The notes beneath the pieces were generated by a model that made no database searches, was not told the DNA's origin, and saw nothing but the letters and a program-made list of their open reading frames with translations. The translations under genes were made by a program, and so were the position numbers. This document shows positions 27,499-34,216 of a stretch of 64,000 nt of DNA, piece by piece (position 1 is the stretch's first letter; the number at the start of each line of letters is the position of its first letter). The DNA is from Sinomonas cyclohexanicum (GTDB lineage Bacteria; Actinomycetota; Actinomycetes; Actinomycetales; Micrococcaceae). The stretch spans positions 1,860,001 through 1,924,000 of the forward strand of contig NZ_AP024525.1 of NCBI RefSeq assembly GCF_020886775.1. The letters are read 5' to 3'.

Positions 27499-28420
27499 TT
27501 CTGCGGACCGACACGAAGAAGCGCCCCCGGACCCGAACCGAGGGCGCCCCAAGAACAGCTCCAAAGGCTCGAGTGTACCGACGGCCCCCGACACTCCGGT
27601 CGGGTACTTCGAGTGGATCAGGGCGATCCGCCGTATCCACCTCGACCCCAGCACCGCGGCCGTGGCGTTCTACCTAGCGACCTACGCCAACACCAAGACG
27701 GGCCGAGGCGCACATCCGGGGGTTACCCAGCTCGCTGAGGACTCGGGGATGTCCACCCGAACCGTGATGAGGCACCTGCAGAGCCTCGAAGACCTGGGGC
27801 TCGTGGTCTGCGTCCGCAGGGGCAGCGACATGGGCCGGAAGGCCATGACGAGCGTCTACGACCTCGCCATACCCGAGGACCCGGAACATGTATCTAAGCA
27901 TCAGGATCATGTGACACCCGTGTCACATGTTGACCCCTCTGATCAGGTGACACCCATGTCACATGATCAGGTGCCACCGGTGTCACATGATCGGCCGGAA
28001 CAGGTGACACCGGTGACCGGAACAGGTGACACGGGTGTCACCCCTACTCTCCAAGAACTACCCTCCTCTAACTCACCTACCGCTGTTAAGGACGTTGGAA
28101 CGTCGCCGTCTCCGGACGTCTCACCAGCGCGCACACGCGAGGCCGCACACGAAGCCCTTGAGCGCCGCCGACCAGGAACCCGCCGACCCGAACCCGAGAA
28201 CCTCGACGACGACGCACCGCCGCCCCCCGAAGACACCGACCAGGAGATCGAACGCGTGTACACCGAGCCCGCCTGGGACGACGCACCACCCGACGACAAC
28301 GAACCCATGGATCACGACGACGAGGAACGCCTCCGGAGGCTTCCCTACAGCCGAGGCAGGATCACCAAGCCCACCCCCATTGACCTCGAGAAGCTCGCCG
28401 ACTACCCCCCGCCGTACTGA
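27287..28420 (+). CDS. Winged-helix replication initiator-like protein containing iterons
   Basis: A 377-residue frame. The reliable coding part starts around 27500. The winged helix (about residues 118-182: HPGVTQLAEDSGMSTRTVMRHLQSLE) resembles N-terminal domains of phage and plasmid replisome organisers. A repeat-rich middle (HVTPVSH, QVTPMSH, QVPPVSH) is encoded by DNA palindromes at 27908-28042, and an acidic Pro-rich tail follows (DDDAPPPPEDTD). No in-frame start exists between 27287 and the wHTH, so the ATG inside the previous gene is taken; it lacks a good ribosome site. A start upstream with a frameshift is an alternative. The role in replication is inferred from the fold and internal repeats, as in lambda O. 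Confidence 0.65.
   Translation: MSHGRAPRTDRPARPQPGPRSWRSSSASPTPKADSSPRNAPAAPSTSARLTSSASRSPRQRPGAATRPGSDSADRHEEAPPDPNRGRPKNSSKGSSVPTAPDTPVGYFEWIRAIRRIHLDPSTAAVAFYLATYANTKTGRGAHPGVTQLAEDSGMSTRTVMRHLQSLEDLGLVVCVRRGSDMGRKAMTSVYDLAIPEDPEHVSKHQDHVTPVSHVDPSDQVTPMSHDQVPPVSHDRPEQVTPVTGTGDTGVTPTLQELPSSNSPTAVKDVGTSPSPDVSPARTREAAHEALERRRPGTRRPEPENLDDDAPPPPEDTDQEIERVYTEPAWDDAPPDDNEPMDHDDEERLRRLPYSRGRITKPTPIDLEKLADYPPPY
27908..28042. repeat. Iteron-like palindromic repeats, candidate replication origin
   Basis: Five related units built on GTGACACC/GGTGTCAC: perfect arms CATGTGACAC/GTGTCACATG at 27908-27929; near-palindromes at 27941-27968 and 27965-27992, each bounded by GATC; a half-conserved copy near 28002-28018; and perfect arms GGTGACAC/GTGTCACC at 28025-28042. 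Centres are 23 to 36 bp apart. The palindromy goes beyond what the repeated amino acids require. Confidence 0.65.
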
Positions 28421-28434
28421 GGAGACGACCCCCT

Positions 28435-28788
28435 ATGGACCAAAGCGCACCCCTCATTGACCCACGGCGCTGCTGGAAGATGAGCGCCCGCTACCGCATC
28501 GCCGAGTGCGTCACGCCGTGCGGCGAGACCGAGTACTGGATTCTCGACAGCGTCCATCCCGACCAGGTCACGGTGGAGACCCCCGATCACGAGCAGCTCG
28601 GCCGACTCCCCGCGCGCTACGCCGCCGCCCTCGGCCTGACCTGCGGGGCAACAACCCGCCACGGGCGCCCCTGCCGGAACCCCGTGCACGCCCACGGCGA
28701 CCGGTGCCCACACCACACCCACGCCGCCTTCCAAGAGGCACTCCCGCTCCCCACCGAGACCCGAACCACCGCGGAGGCCGGCGCATGA
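28435..28788 (+). CDS. Small zinc-finger-like protein
   Basis: A 117-residue protein. The second half has the pattern CGATTRHGRPCRN, then GDRCPHH: four Cys/His ligand positions as in short phage and element proteins that contain the CGAxTRxGxPCxxP motif. The N-terminal half (RYRIAECVTPCGETEYWILDS) adds two cysteines and is beta-like. A ribosome site GGAG lies 11 nt upstream. Its stop overlaps the start of the next gene (ATGA). Likely zinc-binding; role unknown. Confidence 0.65.
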   Translation: MDQSAPLIDPRRCWKMSARYRIAECVTPCGETEYWILDSVHPDQVTVETPDHEQLGRLPARYAAALGLTCGATTRHGRPCRNPVHAHGDRCPHHTHAAFQEALPLPTETRTTAEAGA

Positions 28789-28952
28789 GCTACCTGTCCT
28801 TCCCCGCCCGTGAAGTCGCCGAGAACCGAGCCCTCCGCCGAGACCTCGAGGAGGCCCGGCGCGAGAACCTCGCCCTCCGCCAGCTCCTCGCCGCCGCACG
28901 CGCATCACTTCAGCGCCAGTACGAGACCACCCACCCGACCGAAAGGAACTAG
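28785..28952 (+). CDS. Small coiled-coil protein
   Basis: A 55-residue charged helix (ENRALRRDLEEARRENLALRQ) with leucine heptads. It is translationally coupled to the zinc-finger-like gene by ATGA. It is too short to assign to a family. The frame and coupling support expression. Confidence 0.5.
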   Translation: MSYLSFPAREVAENRALRRDLEEARRENLALRQLLAAARASLQRQYETTHPTERN

Positions 28953-28958
28953 ACGACC

Positions 28959-29093
28959 ATGGGACACCAGAAACACGACCAAGGACGAAAGAAGCGCCAA
29001 GCCCGTCAGGCCAAGCAGGCATTCCACGGCGCTCTCAGCCGCAAGCAGGCCCGCCAGCTCAACCGCGAACAGCGCCGCCAGCTCCCCGATTAG
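28959..29093 (+). CDS. Very small basic protein
   Basis: A 44-residue protein rich in Arg, Lys and Gln (DQGRKKRQARQAKQAF), starting 7 nt after the coiled-coil gene with GAAAGGA 9 nt before its ATG. It could bind nucleic acid, but nothing proves it. Adjacent spacing suggests the same transcript. Confidence 0.45.
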   Translation: MGHQKHDQGRKKRQARQAKQAFHGALSRKQARQLNREQRRQLPD

Positions 29094-29163
29094 AGGGCCG
29101 ACCCTTACTAGTACGGGGCCCGATCTGCTAGCTTGGTTCGAACACAATAGGGGGGAGATCACG

Positions 29164-29385
29164 ATGAGCAGATTCCGCGAGAGAACGACCACGGCAGTCA
29201 AGGCCACCGAGATGCTCGGCAAGCTGGGCACTCGGCGCGGACTTCACCGGATGACGCGTGTCTCCCACCCAGACGGCGCCCGCCAGTACCTCGACGGCCT
29301 CTGGCGCAAGACGTTTAGCCCCGAAGTCCACGAGAAGCTGCGCAACCTCGAACCTATCGGAACAGTCCGGCCGTACGCGCGCTGA
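29164..29385 (+). CDS. Small protein paired with a GNAT-like gene
   Basis: A 73-residue basic protein (RFRERTTTAVKATEMLGKLG; FSPEVHEKLRNLEP) with a GGGGGAG ribosome site 6 nt before the ATG. Its stop is followed by the next start after 4 nt, so the two genes are probably co-translated. The size and the GNAT-like partner make a toxin-antitoxin type pair conceivable, but no ribbon-helix-helix signature is seen. Unknown function. Confidence 0.5.
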   Translation: MSRFRERTTTAVKATEMLGKLGTRRGLHRMTRVSHPDGARQYLDGLWRKTFSPEVHEKLRNLEPIGTVRPYAR

Positions 29386-29389
29386 GAAC

Positions 29390-29929
29390 GTGCCCAACTG
29401 GATTCCGGCGCGAGCAGAGCACTGGGCATTGCTCCAGGCGTTTCGCTGCATGCCGCCGCTGACACCTCGCTACGGAGACCGCACAAAGCGACAAGTTAGA
29501 GAACACTGGGCCAACCAGCTTGAACGCAACATCCACAAGATCCACAAGCTCCCCGTGCGCCCACCCGAACACTTGCTGATAGCGCTCAACGTGACGCCCC
29601 TGCGCATCAATGCCTTGGCGTGGTTCGAGATGAAAATCAAGGCCGGGGAGCCCGACGCCGTCTATGTCCAGATCGGTGCCCTGGCCGTCCACGCCCAGAT
29701 GCAGCGGAACCACCTAGGCGCCGAGGGTCTGGAGCTGATCAAGCAAACCGCAGCCGAATGGGCTAGGGCGAAGTCATCCAGGATCAACCTGATGAGGCTT
29801 GAAGCGGACGTCCATGCCAAGAACAACCCTTGCATCTCGCTCATCTCGGGCGCTGGCTGGACAGCGCTGGGCAAGGCACGATCCGACGGTTACCAGCCGT
29901 GGGGCGCGGTCTATCGAGTCGGCGCCTAA
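29390..29929 (+). CDS. GNAT-like N-acetyltransferase
   Basis: A 179-residue protein. The C-terminal half follows the GNAT order: strand with VQIGALAVHAQMQR, a degenerate acetyl-CoA loop RNHLGAEGLELIK (about 105-120), then LEADVHAKNNPCISLISGAGW, the usual V..N..A...Y...GF motif with changes. The first 70 residues are divergent. GTG at 29390 is selected from the spacing to the previous stop. The degraded loop leaves catalytic activity uncertain. It lies in the accessory segment of the element between replication and TIR genes. Confidence 0.6.
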   Translation: MPNWIPARAEHWALLQAFRCMPPLTPRYGDRTKRQVREHWANQLERNIHKIHKLPVRPPEHLLIALNVTPLRINALAWFEMKIKAGEPDAVYVQIGALAVHAQMQRNHLGAEGLELIKQTAAEWARAKSSRINLMRLEADVHAKNNPCISLISGAGWTALGKARSDGYQPWGAVYRVGA

Positions 29930-30058
29930 GAGCCCGCAGCGCCGACCGGCGGGCGTGGGAATGGCACCACCGTGCCGGCGTGTCCCCCAACCAGCCGGAC
30001 CCTAATCGCAGATAGGCTGGCATTTCCATAATGTGCAGCACCGAGGGGAATCACGGAA

Positions 30059-30364
30059 TTGTCGGACTATGCAACGCCCAGGATCTTCGTCCGGTACATC
30101 ACGAAGGAGGGCGACGAATGGGACTACGACTACTCGGAGCACGCACCGCAGGCAGGCCAGTTCGTCTACCGCAACGGCAACGGATACGTGGTCGAAGAAG
30201 TGTGGGACATCCAGGACAAGCACGGCCCCATCCCGCACGGACTCACCGTCTTCCTGAAGAAGGCCCAGATTATGGCCCACCGCCTCGGCAAGTACGCCCC
30301 GGACTACTACCGCGGAGAACAGCCGGAAAGGCCCGCCAAGACGGGGATCGTGGCGAGGGACTGA
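30059..30364 (+). CDS. Small beta-rich protein upstream of the TIR gene
   Basis: A 101-residue acidic protein (IFVRYITKEGDEWDYDY; GQFVYRNGNGYVVEEVWD; KAQIMAHRLGKYAPDYYRG). It starts with TTG at 30059, 10 nt after AGGGGA, and a CATAAT -10 candidate lies about 27 nt upstream. Its stop is 3 nt before the TIR ATG, indicating an operon. It has no recognised domain. By context it could be a sensor, inhibitor or immunity partner of the TIR protein; this is inference. Confidence 0.6.
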   Translation: MSDYATPRIFVRYITKEGDEWDYDYSEHAPQAGQFVYRNGNGYVVEEVWDIQDKHGPIPHGLTVFLKKAQIMAHRLGKYAPDYYRGEQPERPAKTGIVARD

Positions 30365-30367
30365 GCC

Positions 30368-31210
30368 ATGAAGGTCTTCCTCAGCTGGGCCGGTGATTTC
30401 AGCCGCAAGGTCGCCGAACACTTCGCAGACTGGCTGCCGTCCGTAATCCAGGAATGCCACGACCCGTACATCTCCACTGAAACACCGAAAGGCTCCCCGT
30501 GGTTCGAGACCATCACAAGGAACCTCGACCTGTGTGATGTTGGCATCGTCTTTGTGACGTCCGATAACATGGCCAGGCCGTGGCTGAATTTTGAGGCCGG
30601 GGCGATGCTAAAGAAGTTCGACCGCCCAGGAGTCTGCCCCATCCTCGTGAACATCGGGAAAGCCGACTACGTGGGACCGATGGACAACCTCCAGTTGACC
30701 GAGATCGGCGACCGGAAGGACATGCTGAAACTGCTCGGGACGATCAACGACCGGTGCCAGTCCCCGCTGGACCAGAAGATCCTGGACCGGTCGTTCGACT
30801 TCAACTGGGACGACCTTGTGCAGGCCGTGAGCCGAGCGTCCAAAGCGCAGGGGGAACCCAAGGCCGAAGAACGAGGCCTCGGAGAGAAGGTCGATGAGAT
30901 CCTCACGCTCGTCCGCGGGATACCGGAGAATATCGTGTCGCGCGAGCGCCATCCATCACGCATCCTCGACCAGCTGCGGGACCAGGACGCCCGCGAGCGG
31001 GAACTTCGAAACGACCACAGGGTCAGGATGGAAGTATTCGCGGCCATCCACGGGTCGCAATACGGATTCGACACCGAGGACGAGCAAGTCATGGTCCTCG
31101 ACTACGTCGGTGACCTCCGTTCGCCCTCCGCACTCATCGTGAAGCGCTCCGGCGGCAATGGCGAGGCTCGCGAAGTCCCATTCGGCGAGATCACCATTAC
31201 ACCGTTCTGA
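30368..31210 (+). CDS. TIR-domain protein, probable NADase effector
   Basis: A 280-residue protein. The TIR fold occupies about 1-150: MKVFLSWAGD at the first strand, DVGIVFVTSDN at the central strand, and PWLNFEAGAM carrying E76, the expected catalytic glutamate of bacterial TIR NADases (W-x-x-F-E-x-G-A). A linker with charged helix (RHPSRILDQLRDQDARE) leads to a C-terminal beta region (QVMVLDYVGDLRS; EVPFGEITITPF). Bacterial TIR proteins usually act in abortive antiviral defence by depleting NAD. Here it is cargo of a phage-related element and forms an operon with a 101-residue gene. Activation mode is unknown. Confidence 0.8.
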   Translation: MKVFLSWAGDFSRKVAEHFADWLPSVIQECHDPYISTETPKGSPWFETITRNLDLCDVGIVFVTSDNMARPWLNFEAGAMLKKFDRPGVCPILVNIGKADYVGPMDNLQLTEIGDRKDMLKLLGTINDRCQSPLDQKILDRSFDFNWDDLVQAVSRASKAQGEPKAEERGLGEKVDEILTLVRGIPENIVSRERHPSRILDQLRDQDARERELRNDHRVRMEVFAAIHGSQYGFDTEDEQVMVLDYVGDLRSPSALIVKRSGGNGEAREVPFGEITITPF

Positions 31211-31279
31211 GGCAAACCCGGCCGCCCCGGCGCTGGGTGCCCGCCTACCACGCCGAACCCCGCGCCGCGAGCGCGCGCG

Positions 31280-31313
31280 AAGTGCCGCTCTCACCTTTGT
31301 GAGGGCGGCACTT
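31280..31313 (+). terminator. Terminator after the TIR gene
   Basis: AAGTGCCGC (31280-31288) pairs with GCGGCACTT (31305-31313), with an inner CTCAC/GTGAG stem, followed by TCGCTTG. Confidence 0.7.
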
Positions 31314-31370
31314 TCGCTTGTGATGGTGATTCGGGTCTGTGGCGTCGTGTTGGGGTACTCCCATATGCAA

Positions 31371-31394
31371 CGTGCAAAGGCAGGTGCCATATGC
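31371..31394 (+). repeat. Direct repeat CCATATGC before the resolvase gene
   Basis: CCATATGC at 31371-31378 and 31387-31394, 16 bp apart, about 60 bp upstream of the serine recombinase start. It may be part of a recombination (res) or regulatory site. Confidence 0.35.
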
Positions 31395-31437
31395 GGTGCA
31401 TAAGGGTCCATTTCTGGATTCTGCTACACATGTGGCG

Positions 31438-31443
31438 TAGACT
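31438..31443 (+). promoter_or_regulatory. -10 box TAGACT of the resolvase gene (leaderless)
   Basis: TAGACT lies 6 nt before the ATG at 31450, identical in sequence and spacing to the int promoter. Confidence 0.5.
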
Positions 31444-31449
31444 CTAGAT

Positions 31450-32037
31450 ATGAATGCAACAGGTCAGCGCATCGCCTACCTGAGGGTCTCTAGCGAGGAC
31501 CAGAATCTGGCGCGGCAGTTCGAGGCTGTGGGCGACGTCGATAAGACGTTCCAGGAGAAGACGTCCGGCGGCACACGCGCCGGGCGGCGTGCAGCACTCG
31601 CCGAACTCATCAGCTACGCGCGCGCCGGCGACATCGTCATAGCGGCCTCTATAGACCGAATGGCACGCTCTATCGTCGATATGAGGCAGATCGTTGACGA
31701 GTTGCTGCACAAGGGCGTCGCAGTGCAATTCGTGAAGGAGAACCTTACGTTCGAGCCCGACAGGCAAGACTCGTTCGCAACGTTCCAGCTGAACATCATG
31801 GCGTCGTTCGCCGAGTTCGAGCGCGCGCTCATCCGCGAGCGACAGGCCGAAGGCATCAAGGCAGCGAAGGCTCGAGGGGTCTACAAGGGCCGCGCCAAGT
31901 CGATCAAGCCCGAACAGCTCGCCGAAGCCAGCCAGTGGCTCGAAGACGGCCTCACGAAGGCCGAAGCGGCCCGGAAGCTGGGCGTGGACCGCTCGACCCT
32001 GTACAGGGCGCTCAGCGCCGCCGAGGCGGCCAAGTGA
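31450..32037 (+). CDS. Serine recombinase of the resolvase/invertase family
   Basis: A 195-residue small serine recombinase. The catalytic domain starts with AYLRVSSEDQN, where S14 is the expected nucleophile; GRRAALAELISYARAGD and ASIDRMARSIVD carry the usual arginines, and the E-helix follows (FAEFERALIRERQAEGIKAAK). A C-terminal HTH (LTKAEAARKLGVDRSTLYRAL, about 166-186) binds DNA. It may resolve element multimers or drive inversion; no Tn3-type transposase is present. Its base composition is lower in GC than flanking core genes, which fits acquired DNA. Confidence 0.9.
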   Translation: MNATGQRIAYLRVSSEDQNLARQFEAVGDVDKTFQEKTSGGTRAGRRAALAELISYARAGDIVIAASIDRMARSIVDMRQIVDELLHKGVAVQFVKENLTFEPDRQDSFATFQLNIMASFAEFERALIRERQAEGIKAAKARGVYKGRAKSIKPEQLAEASQWLEDGLTKAEAARKLGVDRSTLYRALSAAEAAK

Positions 32038-32175
32038 CCCGAACCAGCACGCCGGGGGTGGGGGGTCGATTCCATCCGGCCCGACGGCCGGCACCCCGAC
32101 TAGCCCCTCGACGTGTACGCCACGCGTGCGCGTGGCCCGAGGCTTCAATCCGATCCATCGACAACCAGGAGGCAT

Positions 32176-32772
32176 GTGCCAGGACGTAGGAGTACTCCGG
32201 AGGAGCGCGAGCGGCGCCGCCGCGAGTGGCGCGAGGAACATTCGCAGGGGCCGGGCAACGGTTCCCCGAAGGCGCCGCCTGTGGAGGCGGGCAACACCCT
32301 CGCGGTGACGCACGGGGCGAGGAGTGAGACGCTCCTGGAGCCCCTCGCGGCGGCGATCGAGCGTGAGGCGAGGGCGAGCGCCGACTGGCCTCCGCATCTT
32401 GCCGGCCCTTCCCGATACGACTCCGAGGTGGCGGCGTGGGCGTGGGTCGAGGCTGTGGTCATGCGGCTCCGCCAGTTCCTCGCTGAGAGTGATCCTCTCA
32501 GTTGGCTGACGGAGACGGACAGCACGGACGAGACCGTCACGGTGCGGGAGGGCGGTTCGCGTCGGCGGTCGCGCACGAGGCGCGAGCAGTCCGCGCTCGA
32601 GCAGCTCCGGAGGTGGGAAGACGTGGCCGGTCGGCGTCGTGCGGCGCTGGGGCTGAACCCGGTGTCCGCGGCACGGCTCTCGCGCGATCTCATGGCCGCC
32701 AAGCAGTCTGCCTCGGTGGACATGGCCAGGCTGATCGCTGATCTCGACGACGAGGGCGAACTGGGCACATAA
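32176..32772 (+). CDS. Putative terminase small subunit (TerS-like)
   Basis: A 198-residue protein. Features typical of actinophage small terminases: a basic N-terminus (TPEERERRRREWREEH), GNTLAVTHGARSE, a central helical region (EVAAWAWVEAVVMRLRQ) and a C-terminal ALGLNPVSAARLSRD then MARLIADLD. TerS recognises viral DNA for packaging. No TerL gene follows, as also seen in satellites that redirect a helper phage's large terminase. GTG at 32176 has AGGAGG upstream with short spacing; an out-of-frame ATG at 32174 competes. The family call rests on remembered motifs. Confidence 0.6.
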   Translation: MPGRRSTPEERERRRREWREEHSQGPGNGSPKAPPVEAGNTLAVTHGARSETLLEPLAAAIEREARASADWPPHLAGPSRYDSEVAAWAWVEAVVMRLRQFLAESDPLSWLTETDSTDETVTVREGGSRRRSRTRREQSALEQLRRWEDVAGRRRAALGLNPVSAARLSRDLMAAKQSASVDMARLIADLDDEGELGT

Positions 32773-33118
32773 GAAATGCGCGCGCGGGCCGCGCTCGGAG
32801 ATAGGCCCGTCTGGCCCATTTCCGCGCCTCCCTGAGCGCCTCTCGGGGGCAGGGTGGCCCAATCACCCACGGAACCCTATTGGGGCGCCCTGAGGGCCAT
32901 TTAAGGGCTTCTGAGACGTTTTCCCGATACGGGAATTGAAATAGCCGAAATGGGAATATCCCCCGATAGGCTGGCGGAACCTGAGAAAACTTGAGAGAAT
33001 TGGAGGACCAACCCGAACCACCAGGGAGAATGTGGCACTACTCCTCACCGAACATACTTCCCGAGCCGGAGACCCGAACCGAGGTCCCCGGCTTTTCTGC
33101 GCCCAAGGGAGTCCAGCA
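32773..33118. other. 346-bp non-coding gap after TerS, candidate packaging or control region
   Basis: No believable gene. It contains short palindromes TTCCCGATACGGGAA (32920-32934) and GGGAATATCCC (32951-32961), the related CCCCGATAGG, an AT-richer stretch around 32900-33000, and a terminator at 33064-33096. A cos or pac site beside terS would be expected in a packaged element, but none can be recognised with certainty. Confidence 0.4.
33064..33096 (+). terminator. Terminator just upstream of the structural module
   Basis: AGCCGG-A-GACC pairs with GGTC-C-CCGGCT and is followed by TTTT. It ends 23 nt before the next ATG, leaving no room for a promoter, so the downstream genes may need antitermination or read-through. 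Confidence 0.5.
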
Positions 33119-33262
33119 ATGCCCCAGGTCGATCTCGACCCAGAAACCTACTCGGCCATCAAGAAGCTGGCCCAGGCGCAGGACAGGACGCTCAAGTCCG
33201 TGGTCAAGCTCGCCGTCGCCGCCCAGGCAACCCGGACCGAGGCGGTGCGGGATGAGGACTGA
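33119..33262 (+). CDS. Very small ribbon-helix-helix-like protein
   Basis: A 47-residue protein (MPQVDLDPETYSAIKKLA, then RTLKSVVKLAVAAQA) with the strand-helix-helix pattern of Arc/MetJ type DNA-binding proteins. GGGAG lies 8 nt before the ATG. It overlaps the start of the next gene by 11 nt. It could autoregulate the structural operon; this is inference. Confidence 0.5.
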   Translation: MPQVDLDPETYSAIKKLAQAQDRTLKSVVKLAVAAQATRTEAVRDED

Positions 33263-34211
33263 GGGCGTCCCGAGCACCGCCACGGCGGACCCCGCCGGCG
33301 TCACCATCCCGGAGCCGCTCGCGCAGGCGCCCGCGCCCGAGCCCCCGCGCGTACGCGAGCGCGCGCACGCGCACGAGGAGGCCGAACGGCCTTACTACCG
33401 GCTGACCGTCGCCGACGATGAGGTTCTCGTGCGCGCCGAACTCGACTCCGCCGTCGGGGACGCATCGCGGGCGTGGGCCGAGGCCGTCGATGCAGTTGCC
33501 GCCCTCGACACCCGGCTGGGCCAGCTCGATGCCGAGAGGACCCAGCGCGCGGCCGAGAAGGCCGAGCGCGAGACGCAGGTCGCACAGGCCGCCGACGCGG
33601 GCAGCGTGGACGAGGTGAGTGCGTACCTGGCGCGGATCGACGCGCTGGGGCGCGTGGACGCAGCCCAGGACGCCATCGCCCGGAGCGTGGCAGCCCAGCG
33701 CGACGCCGCGGCCCCGGGGGTGGCCGCGCGGCTGGAGGCAGTCCAGGCCGCTCAGGAGCGCCTCGAGGCCTGGGATGCCGCGCACCGCGGCAAGGTCCCG
33801 CGGACGCACGTGGACCTCGTAGTCCGCGAGACGATCCTCGCGTGGTCCGACGACGACGACCGCGGCGAGCTCAACGCCGTCCTGCTCGCCGCCGCGATCG
33901 CCGAACTGCCTGACAAGGTCGCCGAGCGCGCTGCCGCAGCCCCGGACTGGCTCCGCGGCGAGGTCCGGACCGTCGAGCAGGCGCGCGCCGCACGCAACGC
34001 CCCACCGCCCCCGCACGTGCCGCGCGATGTCGCGGAGGCCACCAGGCTCTACGAGGAAGCGACCGCGAACCTGGCGAAGGCCCTCGAGGACGCCGAGCGC
34101 ACGAGGCAGGCGCTCCTGTACCGCGACGTCAACCGCCCCACCACGGTCCCGATCCTCGAGACCGTGGTCGAGCCCGACCCGGCCGCATTCCTCAGCCTCC
34201 AAGGGTGGTAA
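33252..34211 (+). CDS. Coiled-coil phage protein of unknown function
   Basis: A 319-residue protein. A Pro-rich N-terminus (AQAPAPEPPRVRERAHAHEE) precedes long Ala/Glu/Arg helices (about 65-190: LGQLDAERTQRAAEKAERE; EAVQAAQERLEAW) and a C-terminal helix (RDVAEATRLYEEATANLAKALED). It occupies the position before the protease gene where a portal gene normally lies, but shows no portal features. A scaffold-like or assembly-modifying role is possible and untested. It starts inside the preceding gene and ends 5 nt before the next start. Confidence 0.6.
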   Translation: MRTEGVPSTATADPAGVTIPEPLAQAPAPEPPRVRERAHAHEEAERPYYRLTVADDEVLVRAELDSAVGDASRAWAEAVDAVAALDTRLGQLDAERTQRAAEKAERETQVAQAADAGSVDEVSAYLARIDALGRVDAAQDAIARSVAAQRDAAAPGVAARLEAVQAAQERLEAWDAAHRGKVPRTHVDLVVRETILAWSDDDDRGELNAVLLAAAIAELPDKVAERAAAAPDWLRGEVRTVEQARAARNAPPPPHVPRDVAEATRLYEEATANLAKALEDAERTRQALLYRDVNRPTTVPILETVVEPDPAAFLSLQGW

Positions 34212-34216
34212 CCAAG

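Noticed and set aside
27908-28042. Possible CRISPR array
   Set aside because: Repeats are palindromic, of unequal spacing and partly overlapping. They lie inside a coding frame, with no spacers and no cas genes.
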